A DNA stretch of 64,000 nt from Micromonospora sp. LH3U1 (GCF_028475105.1 NZ_CP116936.1:682001-746000), one strand, 5' to 3'; positions 42,551 through 51,706 are shown, numbered from the stretch's first letter. Notes: a model not told the origin generated them from the sequence alone. Numbers and translations: made by a program.

Positions 42551-43048
42551 CTACGCGGCGGTCAGCCGCCGCGCACCAGTCTGGGCCGCGCCGCTGCCGG
42601 CCAGGAAGGGGGTACGCGGACCGGTGCGCGAGCCACCAGCGGAGGCCGTCGCGCCGACACTGAGGGTTGGGTCGCTCGCCCCCGACCCGTGGTGCAGGAC
42701 GAACCCGCTGATGCGTGGGCCCACCAGCAGGGTGGCGTTGCCGATCTCGCGTCGAGCCGCGTCGACCCGCTCCAGGTGGGTCAGCGCGGCGCGCGGCGCG
42801 GCCGGGAGGCGGGGCTCGACCCGACGCATGTCGTCGCGGGCCTCCCCGAGCAGGTCGGCGAGGCTGATGCCGAGCGCCCGGCAGATCGCCGCGAGCACCT
42901 CCGAGGAGGCCTCCTTGCGGCCCCGCTCCACCTCCGACAGGTAGGGCACCGAGACGTCGGCCGACTCGGCCACCTCGCGCAGCGTGCGGCCCTGACGCTG
43001 GCGGTGGCGGCGCAGCACCCCGCCGATCACTCGTCGCAGCAACGACAT
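42551..43048 (-). CDS. ClgR/PopR-like XRE-family regulator of clp genes
   Basis: The 165-residue protein has an N-terminal Cro/CI HTH very close in pattern to ClgR: LLRRVIGGVLRRHRQRQGRTLREVAESADVSVPYLSEVERGRKEASSEVLAAICRALG. ClgR and PopR activate Clp protease genes and are themselves Clp substrates through an Ala-Ala type tail; this protein ends in RRLTAA, which fits. ATG 43048 has GAGG 5 bases upstream; the frame is open to 43093. Its place next to clpP supports autoregulated control of that protease. Confidence 0.85.
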   Translation of the reverse strand: MSLLRRVIGGVLRRHRQRQGRTLREVAESADVSVPYLSEVERGRKEASSEVLAAICRALGISLADLLGEARDDMRRVEPRLPAAPRAALTHLERVDAARREIGNATLLVGPRISGFVLHHGSGASDPTLSVGATASAGGSRTGPRTPFLAGSGAAQTGARRLTAA

Positions 43049-43238
43049 GCCGGCCTCACTCTCGCGGTCGTCGTCGGGGGACAACCCCATCATGCCCGTT
43101 TTCGGCCGTCGCGGCGGCCCCGTGCCCGCCGAGTCGGCGCGGGCTTGGTGCCTTCCGCTGCGCAGCCCCGACGTGCGGTGTGCGGCGTACCCGCTATGTT
43201 GTGGGCGTGCAGGCGACGGTGGGGGAGCAGGTTCGACG

Positions 43239-44252
43239 GTGATCCATTTTCCCGCGCAGCGCCGGGGTCCGCTGAGCGCGCTGAGCCTACGGCTCGCCGC
43301 CGCGCTGGGCCTGGTCTTCGCCGTGGTCGCCGCGGTCTACCTGGGCCGGGACGGCTACCGCGACGTCAACGAGGATGGCCTCACCCTCCTCGACTGCTTC
43401 TACTACGCGGTCGTGTCGCTCTCGACGACCGGGTACGGCGACATCACGCCGGCCGCACCGTCGGCCCGGCTGGTCAACGTCCTCTTCATCACCCCGGCCC
43501 GAGTGATCTTCCTGATCATCCTGGTTGGCACCACCCTGGAAGTTCTGACCGAGCAGTACCGGACCGGCCGTCGCCTGTCGCGGTGGAGGAGAAGCGTGAA
43601 GGACCACGTCATCATCTGCGGCTACGGCACCAAGGGGCGCAGCGCGGTCTCCGCTCTGATGGAGAACGGTCTGGACCGGTCGCGGATCGTGGTGGTGGAG
43701 CGCAGCGCCGCCGCCCTGCGGCAGGCAACCTCCGCGGGGCTGGTGGCCATCGAGGGTTCGGCGACCCGGTCGTCCGTGCTGAACGAGGCGCACGTCAAGA
43801 ACGCGAAGGCCGTGATCATCGCGACCGACAGTGACGATGCCTCGGTGCTTGTCGCGCTGACGGTGCGGCAGCTCACCGCTGGGCAGGTCCGGATCATCGC
43901 GGCGGCACGGGAGGCGGAGAACGCCCCGCTGCTCAAGCAGAGCGGCGCGCACCACGTGATCGTCTCGTCGGCCACCGCGGGCCGGCTGCTCGGCCTGTCC
44001 ACCTCGGCTCCGCCGCTGATCGACGTGGTGGAGGACCTGCTCACTCCCGGCCAGGGCATGGCGCTGGCGATGCGTTCGGCGGAGCGGGACGAGGTGGGTC
44101 GCTCGCCGCGCGAGCTGGAGTCGTTGGTGATCGCCCTGGTGCGGCGGGGCAAGGTGGTCAGTCTCGCCGACCGGGCCGGTGCGGTGATCGAGACTGGCGA
44201 CATGCTCGTGCACGTACGCGACGACCGCCCCCAGTCGGCTACGACGGCCTGA
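43239..44252 (+). CDS. Two-TM potassium channel with TrkA/RCK domain
   Basis: The 337-residue protein has two membrane segments (about 20-40 and 80-105) flanking a pore loop with the selectivity filter STTGYGD. A cytoplasmic RCK domain follows with Rossmann motif IICGYGTKGRSAV, VVVERSAAAL, IEGSATRSSVL and IIATDSDDASVLVALTVRQL, then a short TrkA-C-like tail. It would pass K+ under control of NAD(H), nucleotide or Ca2+ binding. GTG 43239 gives the expected N-terminus; GGGGAG is about 11 bases upstream. It is transcribed alone, divergent from the ClgR-like gene. Confidence 0.88.
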   Translation: MIHFPAQRRGPLSALSLRLAAALGLVFAVVAAVYLGRDGYRDVNEDGLTLLDCFYYAVVSLSTTGYGDITPAAPSARLVNVLFITPARVIFLIILVGTTLEVLTEQYRTGRRLSRWRRSVKDHVIICGYGTKGRSAVSALMENGLDRSRIVVVERSAAALRQATSAGLVAIEGSATRSSVLNEAHVKNAKAVIIATDSDDASVLVALTVRQLTAGQVRIIAAAREAENAPLLKQSGAHHVIVSSATAGRLLGLSTSAPPLIDVVEDLLTPGQGMALAMRSAERDEVGRSPRELESLVIALVRRGKVVSLADRAGAVIETGDMLVHVRDDRPQSATTA

Positions 44253-44288
44253 CCGTCCCGCCGCTGCGGCGGCGTCAGAGATGCAGCG

Positions 44289-44768
44289 TCAGAAGGTGTC
44301 GTCGGCTGCGCAGATCACTTCGGTGCAGGTGATCGGCGTCGTGGTGGCGGCCCGCCGAAGCAGCTCGTAGAGCGTCTCCCGCTCGGCGGGATCCAGCGCT
44401 CCCAGCACCTCGTTCTCGGCGCCGGCGAGGGCGCATTCGGCCTCGCTGAGGCGTTTTGCCCCATTTGTGGTGAGTTCGACGACGTGTCGGCGACGGTCCT
44501 CGGGCGAGCGGCGACGCTCGATCAGCTGCTTCGCTTCCAGGTCGTTGAGCAGCCCGACGATGTTGGTGCTGTCCATTTCCAGGATCGTGGCGAGCGCCTG
44601 TTGGCCGGTGCCGCCGCCAGCGCGCAGCACGGTGAGCGCGACCAGATGCCGGGGGCGTAGGCCCAGTGGCGCCAGCACCGACTCCGACCGCAGTCGCATC
44701 CGTCGGGCCAGGTGGTCCAGGAGTGCGCCCGAGCGGTGCTCCGAGGTGTCGAGCGGCTGCGCGGACAT
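44289..44768 (-). CDS. MarR-family transcriptional regulator
   Basis: The 159-residue winged-helix protein has ALTVLRAGGGTGQQALATILEMDSTNIVGLLNDLEAKQLIERRRSPEDRRRHVVELT, the MarR recognition helix and DRR wing. Cysteines near the C-terminus (TCTEVICAAD) could sense redox or electrophiles, as in the OhrR/HypR types. It is divergent from an azoreductase/quinone reductase gene across an 82-bp spacer with an AT-rich stretch (TATAAATA near 44808), and probably represses it. Confidence 0.88.
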   Translation of the reverse strand: MSAQPLDTSEHRSGALLDHLARRMRLRSESVLAPLGLRPRHLVALTVLRAGGGTGQQALATILEMDSTNIVGLLNDLEAKQLIERRRSPEDRRRHVVELTTNGAKRLSEAECALAGAENEVLGALDPAERETLYELLRRAATTTPITCTEVICAADDTF

Positions 44769-44850
44769 GTGACCCAGTCTACCGACTCAGCGGAACATCG
44801 GCCTGCTATAAATAGTTGGTGCTTCACAGACGATTACTGGAGGGGGAATA

Positions 44851-45495
44851 ATGCATCTGCTGCATATTGACTCGAGCATCCGCGGTGACTGGTCGATCAG
44901 CCGGCGGCTCACCGCCCGCGCGGTCGACGCATGGCGTGCGGCCCACCCGGACGGCACCGTGGCCTACCGAGACCTGGGCGCCGAACCGCTGCCGCACCTG
45001 GACGCGGACGGTGGGCTGGCGCGGATGACGCCTCCGGACCAGCACACGCCCGCCCAGCGCGACTCCTGGGAGCTCAGCGAGCGGCTGGTCGACGAGGTGA
45101 AGCAGGCCGACGTGGTGCTGCTCGGCCTGCCGCTCTACAACTTCGGCGCGCCCAGCAGCGTCAAGTCCTGGGTCGACCACCTGATCGTTCCCGGGCTGTC
45201 GTACGACCTGACGACGCAGGAGGGCCTGCTCGGCGGACGCCAGTTCGTGGTGCTGGCCACCCGGGGCGGCGGCTACGGCGAGGGCACCCCCCGCAACGGC
45301 TGGGACCACGCCGAGCCGTGGCTCCCGCACGGACTGTCGATGACCGGCATGCAGCCGCGCTTCATCAGCGCCGAGCTGACCCTGGCGCCGTCGGTGCCGG
45401 CGATGGCCGAGCTGATCCCGCTGCACGAGGCGAGCCTCGCGGCAGCCGAGAAGGAGATCGACAACCTGTGGACGCCGGCCACCGCCCAGCGCTGA
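44851..45495 (+). CDS. FMN-dependent NAD(P)H azoreductase/quinone reductase, AzoR family
   Basis: The 214-residue flavodoxin-fold protein has LHIDSSIRGDWSISRRLT (FMN phosphate loop), DVVLLGLPLYNFGAPSSVKSWVDHLI (flavin contact region) and FVVLATRGGGYGEG. AzoR enzymes reduce quinones and azo dyes with two electrons and protect against thiol-reactive stress. GGAGGGGG lies just before ATG 44851. It is divergent from a MarR-type regulator, a common pairing for quinone-stress genes, and is followed by a strong hairpin. Confidence 0.88.
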   Translation: MHLLHIDSSIRGDWSISRRLTARAVDAWRAAHPDGTVAYRDLGAEPLPHLDADGGLARMTPPDQHTPAQRDSWELSERLVDEVKQADVVLLGLPLYNFGAPSSVKSWVDHLIVPGLSYDLTTQEGLLGGRQFVVLATRGGGYGEGTPRNGWDHAEPWLPHGLSMTGMQPRFISAELTLAPSVPAMAELIPLHEASLAAAEKEIDNLWTPATAQR

Positions 45496-45505
45496 GGTAG
45501 CCGGT

Positions 45506-45553
45506 ACGACGAGAGCGGCCGCCCCCGTTGCCAGGGACGGCCGCTCTCGTCGT
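45506..45553. terminator. Strong bidirectional terminator between azoreductase and korB
   Basis: A perfect 16-bp stem, ACGACGAGAGCGGCCG with its complement (45506-45521 and 45538-45553), and a 16-base loop. It lies 10 bases after the azoreductase stop and 11 bases from the convergent korB stop. Confidence 0.85.
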
Positions 45554-45564
45554 GAACGTACGGG

Positions 45565-46632
45565 TCAGAGAATGGTCCAGGTGTCGCCGCTGCCCAGCAG
45601 GCCGGCGAGTTGCTGCTCGGGCGTCTCGGTGACTGTCGCCTTGGCGGCGGCGAGCTGACTCTGCACCACGCTGTCGTAGGACGGTCGGTCCACCGAGCGG
45701 AACACCCCGATCGGGGTGTTGCGCAGGTCCAGGCCGGGCAGCCGGGACAGCGCGAAGGCGTACGCCGGGTCGGTCACCGTCGCGTCGTGCACGACGATCT
45801 CCTCCGGGCGGACCGAACTGGTCTCCCGGACCTCCAGGCCGAAGCCGCCCGGCGGGTGCACCACGCAGAACCGCCCCTCAGCACCGCCGAGCTGGCCGTT
45901 CGGCTCGCGAGCAGCGCCGAAGGTGATGGGCTGCCCGTGCTCCAGGCGGATCAGGTAGTCGTCCCGGGTGGCCGGGTCCTTGAGCTGGTCGAACGCCCCA
46001 TCGTTGAAGATGTTGCAGTTCTGGTAGATCTCCACGAAGGCCGAGCCCTCGTGCTCGGCGGCGGCCCGCAGCACCGACTGGAGGTGCTTACGGTCGGAGT
46101 CGATGGTCCGGCCAACGAAACTGGCCTCCGCGCCGAGGGCGAGCGAGAGCGGGTTGAACGGGGCGTCCGCCGAGCCGGCCGGGGTCGACTTGGTGACCTT
46201 GCCGACCTCGGACGTTGGCGAATACTGACCCTTGGTCAGGCCGTAGATCCGGTTGTTGAACAGCAAGATCTTGAGGTTGACGTTACGCCGCAAGGCGTGG
46301 ATCAGGTGATTGCCGCCGATGGAGAGCGCGTCACCGTCGCCGGTGACCACCCAGACCGACAGGTCCGGCCGGGACACCGACAGGCCGGTCGCGATCGCCG
46401 GGGCGCGACCGTGGATCGAGTGCATCCCGTACGTGTTCATGTAGTACGGGAAGCGGGACGAGCAGCCGATCCCGGAGACGAAGACGGTCCGTTCCCGGGG
46501 GATGTTCAGCTCCGGCATGAACTGCTGGATGGCCGCCAGGATCGCGTAGTCACCGCAGCCGGGGCACCAGCGCACCTCCTGGTCGGACTTGAAGTCCTTC
46601 GCGGTGAGCTTGAGGGCGACGGGCTCAGACAT
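45565..46632 (-). CDS. korB: 2-oxoglutarate:ferredoxin oxidoreductase beta subunit
   Basis: The 355-residue thiamine-diphosphate subunit has the cysteine motif RWCPGCGDY (C23, C26), the TPP/Mg motif VVTGDGDALSIGGNHLIHALRRN, and LLFNNRIYGLTKGQYSPTS. With KorA it oxidatively decarboxylates 2-oxoglutarate to succinyl-CoA using ferredoxin. In actinobacteria KorAB is an oxygen-tolerant bypass or partner of the TCA 2-oxoglutarate dehydrogenase. Its start overlaps the korA stop by 8 bases. Confidence 0.93.
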   Translation of the reverse strand: MSEPVALKLTAKDFKSDQEVRWCPGCGDYAILAAIQQFMPELNIPRERTVFVSGIGCSSRFPYYMNTYGMHSIHGRAPAIATGLSVSRPDLSVWVVTGDGDALSIGGNHLIHALRRNVNLKILLFNNRIYGLTKGQYSPTSEVGKVTKSTPAGSADAPFNPLSLALGAEASFVGRTIDSDRKHLQSVLRAAAEHEGSAFVEIYQNCNIFNDGAFDQLKDPATRDDYLIRLEHGQPITFGAAREPNGQLGGAEGRFCVVHPPGGFGLEVRETSSVRPEEIVVHDATVTDPAYAFALSRLPGLDLRNTPIGVFRSVDRPSYDSVVQSQLAAAKATVTETPEQQLAGLLGSGDTWTIL

Positions 46633-48472
46633 TCTTCAGGACCTCTTCCAGCGTCGTCTCCAGCTCGGCCGACGTGAACGGCAGGCCGCGGACCTGGTTG
46701 TAGCTGATCGCGTCGACCAGGTAGCGGGCCCGGATGACGTGGGCGAGCTGGCCCAGGTTCATCTCCGGGATGACCACCTTGTCGTAGGAGCGCAGCACCT
46801 CACCGAGGTTGGCCGGCATCGGGGCCAGGTGCCGTAGGTGCGCCTGGGCGATGGACAGGCCGCGCTGGCGGACCCCGCGGCAGGCCGCGCCGATCGGCCC
46901 GTACGTCGAGCCCCAGCCGAGGACCAGCACCCGGGCGTCACCGTCCGGGTCCTCCACCTCGATGTCCGGCACCGGAATTGCCTCGATCCGGGCCGCCCGG
47001 GTTCGCACCATGAAGTCGTGGTTGGCCGGGTCGTACGAGATGTCCCCGGTCTTGTCGGCCTTCTCCAGACCGCCGATCCGGTGCTCCAGCCCCGCCGTGC
47101 CGGGAATGGCCCACGGGCGGGCCAGGGTCTCCGGATCACGCAGGTAGGGCAGGAAGGTGGTGCCGTCCTCGCCATTGGGCTCGGTGGCGAAATCGACCCG
47201 CAGGTCGGGCAGCGATTCCACGTCGGGCAGCAGCCACGGCTCCGAACCGTTGGCGACGTAGTTGTCCGACAGCAGGATCACCGGCGTGCGGTAGGTCAGC
47301 GCGATCCGAGCCGCCTCCAGCGCCGCGAAGAAGCAGTCCGACGGCGACCGGGGCGCGATCACCGCGACCGGCGCCTCGCCGTGCCGACCGTAGAGCGCCA
47401 TGTTGAGGTCGGCCTGCTCGGTCTTGGTCGGCATGCCGGTCGACGGGCCGGCGCGCTGCACGTCCACGATCACCAGCGGCAGCTCCAGTGCCACCGCGAG
47501 CGAGATCGTCTCGCTCTTGAGTGCCACGCCCGGACCGCTGGTGGTGGTCACACCGAGGGACCCGCCGTAGGACGCGCCCAGCGCCGCGCCGACCGCGGCG
47601 ATCTCATCCTCGGCCTGCACGGTGAGAACGCCGAAGCGCTTGTGCTTGCTCAGCTCGTGCAGGATGTCCGACGCGGGCGTGATCGGGTACGCGCCGAGGA
47701 AGACCGGCAGCCCGGAGCGGACCCCGGCAGCCACCAGCCCCAGCGAGAGCGCCGCGTTGCCGGTGATGTTGCGGTACGTGCCCGGCTTCATCTTCGCCGG
47801 CTTGACCTCGTAGCGGACCGCGAAGTCCTCGGTGGTCTCGCCGAAGTTCCAGCCGGCCCTGAAGGCGGCGACGTTTGCCGCGACCAGCTCCGGACGGGAC
47901 GCGAACTTGCGCTCCAGGAAGCGCAGTGTCGACTCGTAGGGCCGGGAGTACATCCAGGAGAGCAGGCCGAGGGCGAACATGTTCTTCGACCGCTCGGCGT
48001 CCTTCTTGGACACCGCGTACGTGGCGAGCGCGCCGACCGTCATCGAGGTCAGTGCCACCGGGTGCACGACGTAGCCGGCCAGCGAGTCGTCGTCCAGAGG
48101 GCTGGCCTGGTAGCCGACCTTGGCGAGGTTGCGCTTGGTGAACTCATCGGTGTTGACGATGATGTCCGCGCCGCGCGGCAGGTCGGCCAGGTTGGCCTTG
48201 AGGGCCGCCGGGTTCATTGCCACCAGCACGTTGGGCGCGTCGCCCGGCGTGAGGATGTCGTAGTCGGCGAAGTGCACCTGGAAGCTCGACACACCGGGCA
48301 GGGTGCCGGCGGGAGCTCGGATCTCGGCGGGGAAGTTGGGCAGCGTGGAGATGTCGTTGCCGAGCTGCGCCGTCTCCGAGGTGAATCGGTCGCCGGTCAG
48401 CTGCATGCCGTCGCCGGAGTCACCGGCGAACCGGATGACCACCCGGTCGAGTTGACGGATCTGCTTGGTCAC
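46625..48472 (-). CDS. korA: 2-oxoglutarate:ferredoxin oxidoreductase fused gamma-alpha subunit
   Basis: The 615-residue protein fuses the gamma domain (about 1-200, RVVIRFAGDSGDGMQLTGDRF) with the alpha/pyrimidine-binding domain (NAALSLGLVAAGVRSGLPVFLGAYPITPASDILHELSKH, TTTSGPGVALKSE) and domain II (VLVLGWGSTYGPI). It pairs with KorB in the cytoplasm. GTG 48472 has GAGG 7 bases upstream. The 312 bases to its right (48473-48784) hold its promoter and the terminator of the next gene; nothing else is seen there. Confidence 0.93.
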   Translation of the reverse strand: MTKQIRQLDRVVIRFAGDSGDGMQLTGDRFTSETAQLGNDISTLPNFPAEIRAPAGTLPGVSSFQVHFADYDILTPGDAPNVLVAMNPAALKANLADLPRGADIIVNTDEFTKRNLAKVGYQASPLDDDSLAGYVVHPVALTSMTVGALATYAVSKKDAERSKNMFALGLLSWMYSRPYESTLRFLERKFASRPELVAANVAAFRAGWNFGETTEDFAVRYEVKPAKMKPGTYRNITGNAALSLGLVAAGVRSGLPVFLGAYPITPASDILHELSKHKRFGVLTVQAEDEIAAVGAALGASYGGSLGVTTTSGPGVALKSETISLAVALELPLVIVDVQRAGPSTGMPTKTEQADLNMALYGRHGEAPVAVIAPRSPSDCFFAALEAARIALTYRTPVILLSDNYVANGSEPWLLPDVESLPDLRVDFATEPNGEDGTTFLPYLRDPETLARPWAIPGTAGLEHRIGGLEKADKTGDISYDPANHDFMVRTRAARIEAIPVPDIEVEDPDGDARVLVLGWGSTYGPIGAACRGVRQRGLSIAQAHLRHLAPMPANLGEVLRSYDKVVIPEMNLGQLAHVIRARYLVDAISYNQVRGLPFTSAELETTLEEVLKNV

Positions 48473-48747
48473 GCCTGCACCTCGCTTCGCTGCGCGTGGT
48501 CGCGCGGGCGGCTGAACATGATGGTGACCTCGCCTTGCCCGGCCACTGGACCTCCTTGACGCGACGTTTCACCGCACCGCCCCAGGCTGGTCCGGCCGCT
48601 GTCGTACCTCACCTGAGAGCCTACGTCTAAGGGAGCCCTAACCATCCCCGGAGGTCCGCCGACTGGGACCGGACTGAGCTGATAAATGCCCGGGTTTGAG
48701 GCGTTACGCCACGCCCGCCGTAATTCAGATCACCAACGGTTCACCCC

Positions 48748-48779
48748 GGCGACCCCGGTCCGGCGCGGTCGGGGTCGCC
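48748..48779 (-). terminator. Hairpin terminator after the surface-protein gene
   Basis: A perfect 10-bp stem GGCGACCCCG/CGGGGTCGCC (48748-48757 with 48770-48779) with a 12-base loop, directly downstream of the stop at 48785 on the minus strand. Confidence 0.7.
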
Positions 48780-48784
48780 CTCGA

Positions 48785-50262
48785 TCAGTCGGCGGGGTTG
48801 GGCGCAGGCTTGGGCACCGGGCCGGTGAGCCGGCGGCGCAGCGAGGTGGTGGCCAGCGTGAGCGCCAGCGCCACCAGCAGGACGGACACCGCGATCAGGA
48901 TGATCGCGGTGCGCTGCACCGAGGTCATCCCGCCGTCGCCGTTGGAGGCACCGGCAGGGAGTACGCCCTGGGAGCCGGTCGGCGCGGGCGGCGAGACCAC
49001 CGGCGTGGCCAACGCGGCCGCAGCGGTGATCCGGAAGCTCATCTGCACCCGCCGGGTCGGGCCGCTGCGCGGATCGAGCTGGCCGATCACGGCGCCGGAC
49101 AACGGTGCTTCCCGCTGGGCCTGCGGCGTCGCCTCCACCGGCAGCCGCAACTCGGCGCTCCTGCCCGCCAGCACCAGGCCGGCGTCGCAGCGGGTCCGGG
49201 TCGGGTCGACCGCCACGCAGCCGGGCGGTGGGGTCGGGATGGTCACCCCGGCCGGCAGGACGACTTCGACCTGACCGGCGGCGTCCACCGTCCCGGTGTT
49301 GCCCAGCCGGAGCGTGAAAGCGCTGGCGGCACCGCTGATGTCGAAGGCCACCTCGTCGGCGGCCAGGGCGATCCCGGGCACCGGCGGACCGGGCGGGAAG
49401 AGCACCGCGAAGCCCTGGTCGTCGGTCGCTTCCCCGGGCACTCCCGGCGCGTCCGCGATGACCTGGACGGAGCCGGCGAGTGGCATCTGCTTCCACGCGG
49501 TCCCGGCGACCCGCAGTCGGAGCAGGGTGCTGAACCGGACGCCCGCCTCGGCCGTCCAGGCCCCACAGCGGTACGCGCCCCCACCGGCGGCGGTGCAGCC
49601 CTTCGTCCCGGCGTCGGTCAGCCCGGCCGGGAGCGTGTACGAGAGCCGGATCCGTTGGGCCGTCGTGCCGGTGTTGTTCACCGTGACCTGCAAGGTGGTG
49701 GCCGTGCTGGCCGTGTTCCAGTACGCCTCGGCGAGCGTGACGTCCTGGGTGGTGACCTGGACGCCCAGCGGGTTCGCCGGCGGTGCTGCCGACCCCGGAG
49801 CGGGCGGGCGGACCGGCGGGACCGTGGGCACCGGCGGCACCGGGATGACCGTGGTCACCGGGGGTGCCGGTGGTGCCGGCGTGGGCGGTCGGGTCGTGCC
49901 GGCCGGCACGGGCGCGGCGCTGGTCGGCGCCGCCGGCACCTCCGGGGCGGTGGTCACCGGTGCCGGCGGCGTCGTCTCCGGCGGCGGCGCGGCGGTCTCC
50001 GGTGCCGGGTCGGTCGGCACCGGATCACCCGGCCCCTCGGTCGGGGTGGGTTCCTCCGCCGGGGTGGTCTCGGGCTCTCCCCTGGTTCGCCGACCGGGTC
50101 GAGCAGCACCACGACCGTGTCCGCGTCCGGCGCTGCCGCGCTGGCCCAGGCCGGCCCGACGGCAAGCGCCGCGAGCAGACCGAGCGCGAGCGCGGTCGCC
50201 AGCCGGGGCGTGGAACGCCGCCCCTCCGCCCGGTTACCGGGCGATGCCTTCACGCGGGCCAT
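48785..50262 (-). pseudogene. Secreted, C-terminally anchored Pro/Thr-rich surface protein, frame broken once
   Basis: The start at 50262 encodes a good signal peptide (STPRLATALALGLLAALAVGPAWASAAA) and a few mature residues, then runs into Arg-rich nonsense. The frame one base over opens at the same place with ETTPAEEPTPTEGPGDPV and continues about 430 codons. It reads through a Pro/Thr/Val linker, two beta-sandwich-like regions with paired cysteines, and one C-terminal membrane segment (about AIILIAVSVLLVALALTLA) with a basic tail. One frameshift near 50068-50082 in CGGGCTCTCCCC joins them. It could be a sequencing error or a true mutation. The intact product (about 490 residues) would be a wall-exposed anchored protein. 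Confidence 0.75.
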
Positions 50263-50391
50263 CTGTCCTCCGGTGACATGGGTGAGTGTCCAATATTCGG
50301 TAACAGTTGCCCCAGTGCACTAGTCCCAACCGGAAACAAGTCCGTAACGTGTTCGGGACCACCCTTCTGGGCGGACGGTAGGCTCCCGACT

Positions 50392-50769
50392 GTGACCGGT
50401 TACCTGGGCTCGTACGCGACGCTCGGGCTGTTGCTGCTCGCCAGCGTTCTGTTCTTCGTTACGGCGTTCTCGGCCAACAGGGTGTTACGCCCCGCGCGTC
50501 CGGCCGATCCGCCCGGCAAGCGGGCCAACTACGAGTGCGGGATCGACCCGGTCGGCACGGACTGGGCGCAGATGCAGATCCGCTACTACGTCTACGCGTA
50601 CCTGTATGTGCTGTTCGCGGTCGAGGCGGTGTTCCTCTTCCCCTGGGCGGTGGTCTTCGACCGGCCGGGCTTCGGTCTGGTGACGGTGGTGGAGATGGCG
50701 GTGTTCGTGGCGGTGCTCGCGCTCGGCATCCTCTATGCCTGGCGTAGGAACATCCTCCGCTGGACCTGA
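50392..50769 (+). CDS. Orphan NADH-quinone oxidoreductase subunit A (NuoA-like)
   Basis: The 125-residue protein has three membrane segments and the NuoA signatures KRANYECGIDPVG and QIRYYVYAYLYVLFAVEAVFLFPWAV. NuoA lies near the quinone site of complex I. No other nuo gene is in the window; the gene on its right is on the other strand. So this is a stand-alone paralogue or accessory copy. GTG 50392 lies about 7 bases after a TAGGCT that could be a -10 box, so the transcript may be nearly leaderless. Its own role is unknown. Confidence 0.88.
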   Translation: MTGYLGSYATLGLLLLASVLFFVTAFSANRVLRPARPADPPGKRANYECGIDPVGTDWAQMQIRYYVYAYLYVLFAVEAVFLFPWAVVFDRPGFGLVTVVEMAVFVAVLALGILYAWRRNILRWT

Positions 50770-50836
50770 GCGTCGCGACCTCCGGCGATCGTGCCGGTGC
50801 GCCCGGCCGTTCGCGGTCGGTTACGGCGACGACCGG

Positions 50837-51706
50837 TCAGGCCATACCCCGGCGGGTGGCCGCGGGCGGGCGGTCGCCTCGGATCGAGGCCACGATGTCC
50901 AGCACCCGGCGGGTCGGACCGACCTGGTGAGCCCGAAACACCCGGGCGCCCAGCCAGGCCGAGACCGCCGTCGCGGCGAGCGTCCCCTCCAGCCGTTCGG
51001 CCACCGGCAGGTCCAACGTCTCACCGATGAAGTCCTTGTTGGAGAGCGCCACCAGCACCGGCCAGCCGGTTGCGGTCAGCTCGTCCAGCCGACGCGTGAT
51101 CTCCAGAGAGTGCCGGGTGTTCTTGCCGAAGTCGTGCGCGGGGTCGATGAGGATGCCGTCGGGGCGTACCCCTGCCGCGACCGCGCGCTCGGCGAGCCCG
51201 GTCACCGTCGCGACCACGTCGGCGACCACGTCGGAGAAGGCGGCCCGGTGCGGCCTGGTCCGCGGGACCAGGCCGCCGGCGTGCGAGCAGACCAGGCCCG
51301 CGCCGGTCCGCGCGGCCACCCGGGCCAGCGTCGGGTCGGCACCTGACCAGGTGTCGTTGAGCAGGTCGGCGCCGGCCGCCACGGCCTCCGTGGCCACCTC
51401 GGCACGCCAGGTGTCGATGGAGATCACCACCTCGGGAAACGCGGCCCGGACGGCGGCGATGGTGTCCACCGTGCGCCGGATCTCCTCGGTGACGTCGACC
51501 TCCACGCCGGGGCCGGCCTTGACCCCGCCGATGTCGATGATGGCCGCGCCCTCGTCCACCGCCCGCTCCACGGCGCGCAGAGCGCTGTCGGCGGCGAAGG
51601 TGGCCCCCCGGTCGAAGAACGAGTCCGGTGTGCGGTTGATGATCGCCATCACCACCAGTTCGCCGGGGGCGAACGTGCGCCCACCCAGCCGAAGCGCCCC
51701 GGCCAT
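50837..51706 (-). CDS. folP2: FolP2-like dihydropteroate-synthase homologue
   Basis: The 289-residue TIM-barrel protein keeps INRTPDSFFDRG but has GVKAGPG where true DHPS enzymes have an S-T-R-P-G loop, plus ISIDTWRAEVA, LLNDTWSGADP, IDPAHDFGKNT and ALSNKDFIGETL. This is the pattern of mycobacterial FolP2, which has lost the residues for sulfonamide/pABA binding and is not considered a working DHPS. Its true reaction is unknown. ATG 51706 with AGGAGG 5 bases upstream is clearly the start. In mycobacteria folP2 is followed by gpgS; that gene is missing here. Confidence 0.9.
   Translation of the reverse strand: MAGALRLGGRTFAPGELVVMAIINRTPDSFFDRGATFAADSALRAVERAVDEGAAIIDIGGVKAGPGVEVDVTEEIRRTVDTIAAVRAAFPEVVISIDTWRAEVATEAVAAGADLLNDTWSGADPTLARVAARTGAGLVCSHAGGLVPRTRPHRAAFSDVVADVVATVTGLAERAVAAGVRPDGILIDPAHDFGKNTRHSLEITRRLDELTATGWPVLVALSNKDFIGETLDLPVAERLEGTLAATAVSAWLGARVFRAHQVGPTRRVLDIVASIRGDRPPAATRRGMA

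Noticed and set aside
50060..50090. Programmed ribosomal frameshift in the surface-protein gene
   Set aside because: No slippery heptamer or downstream structure is evident; a mutation or sequencing error is simpler.
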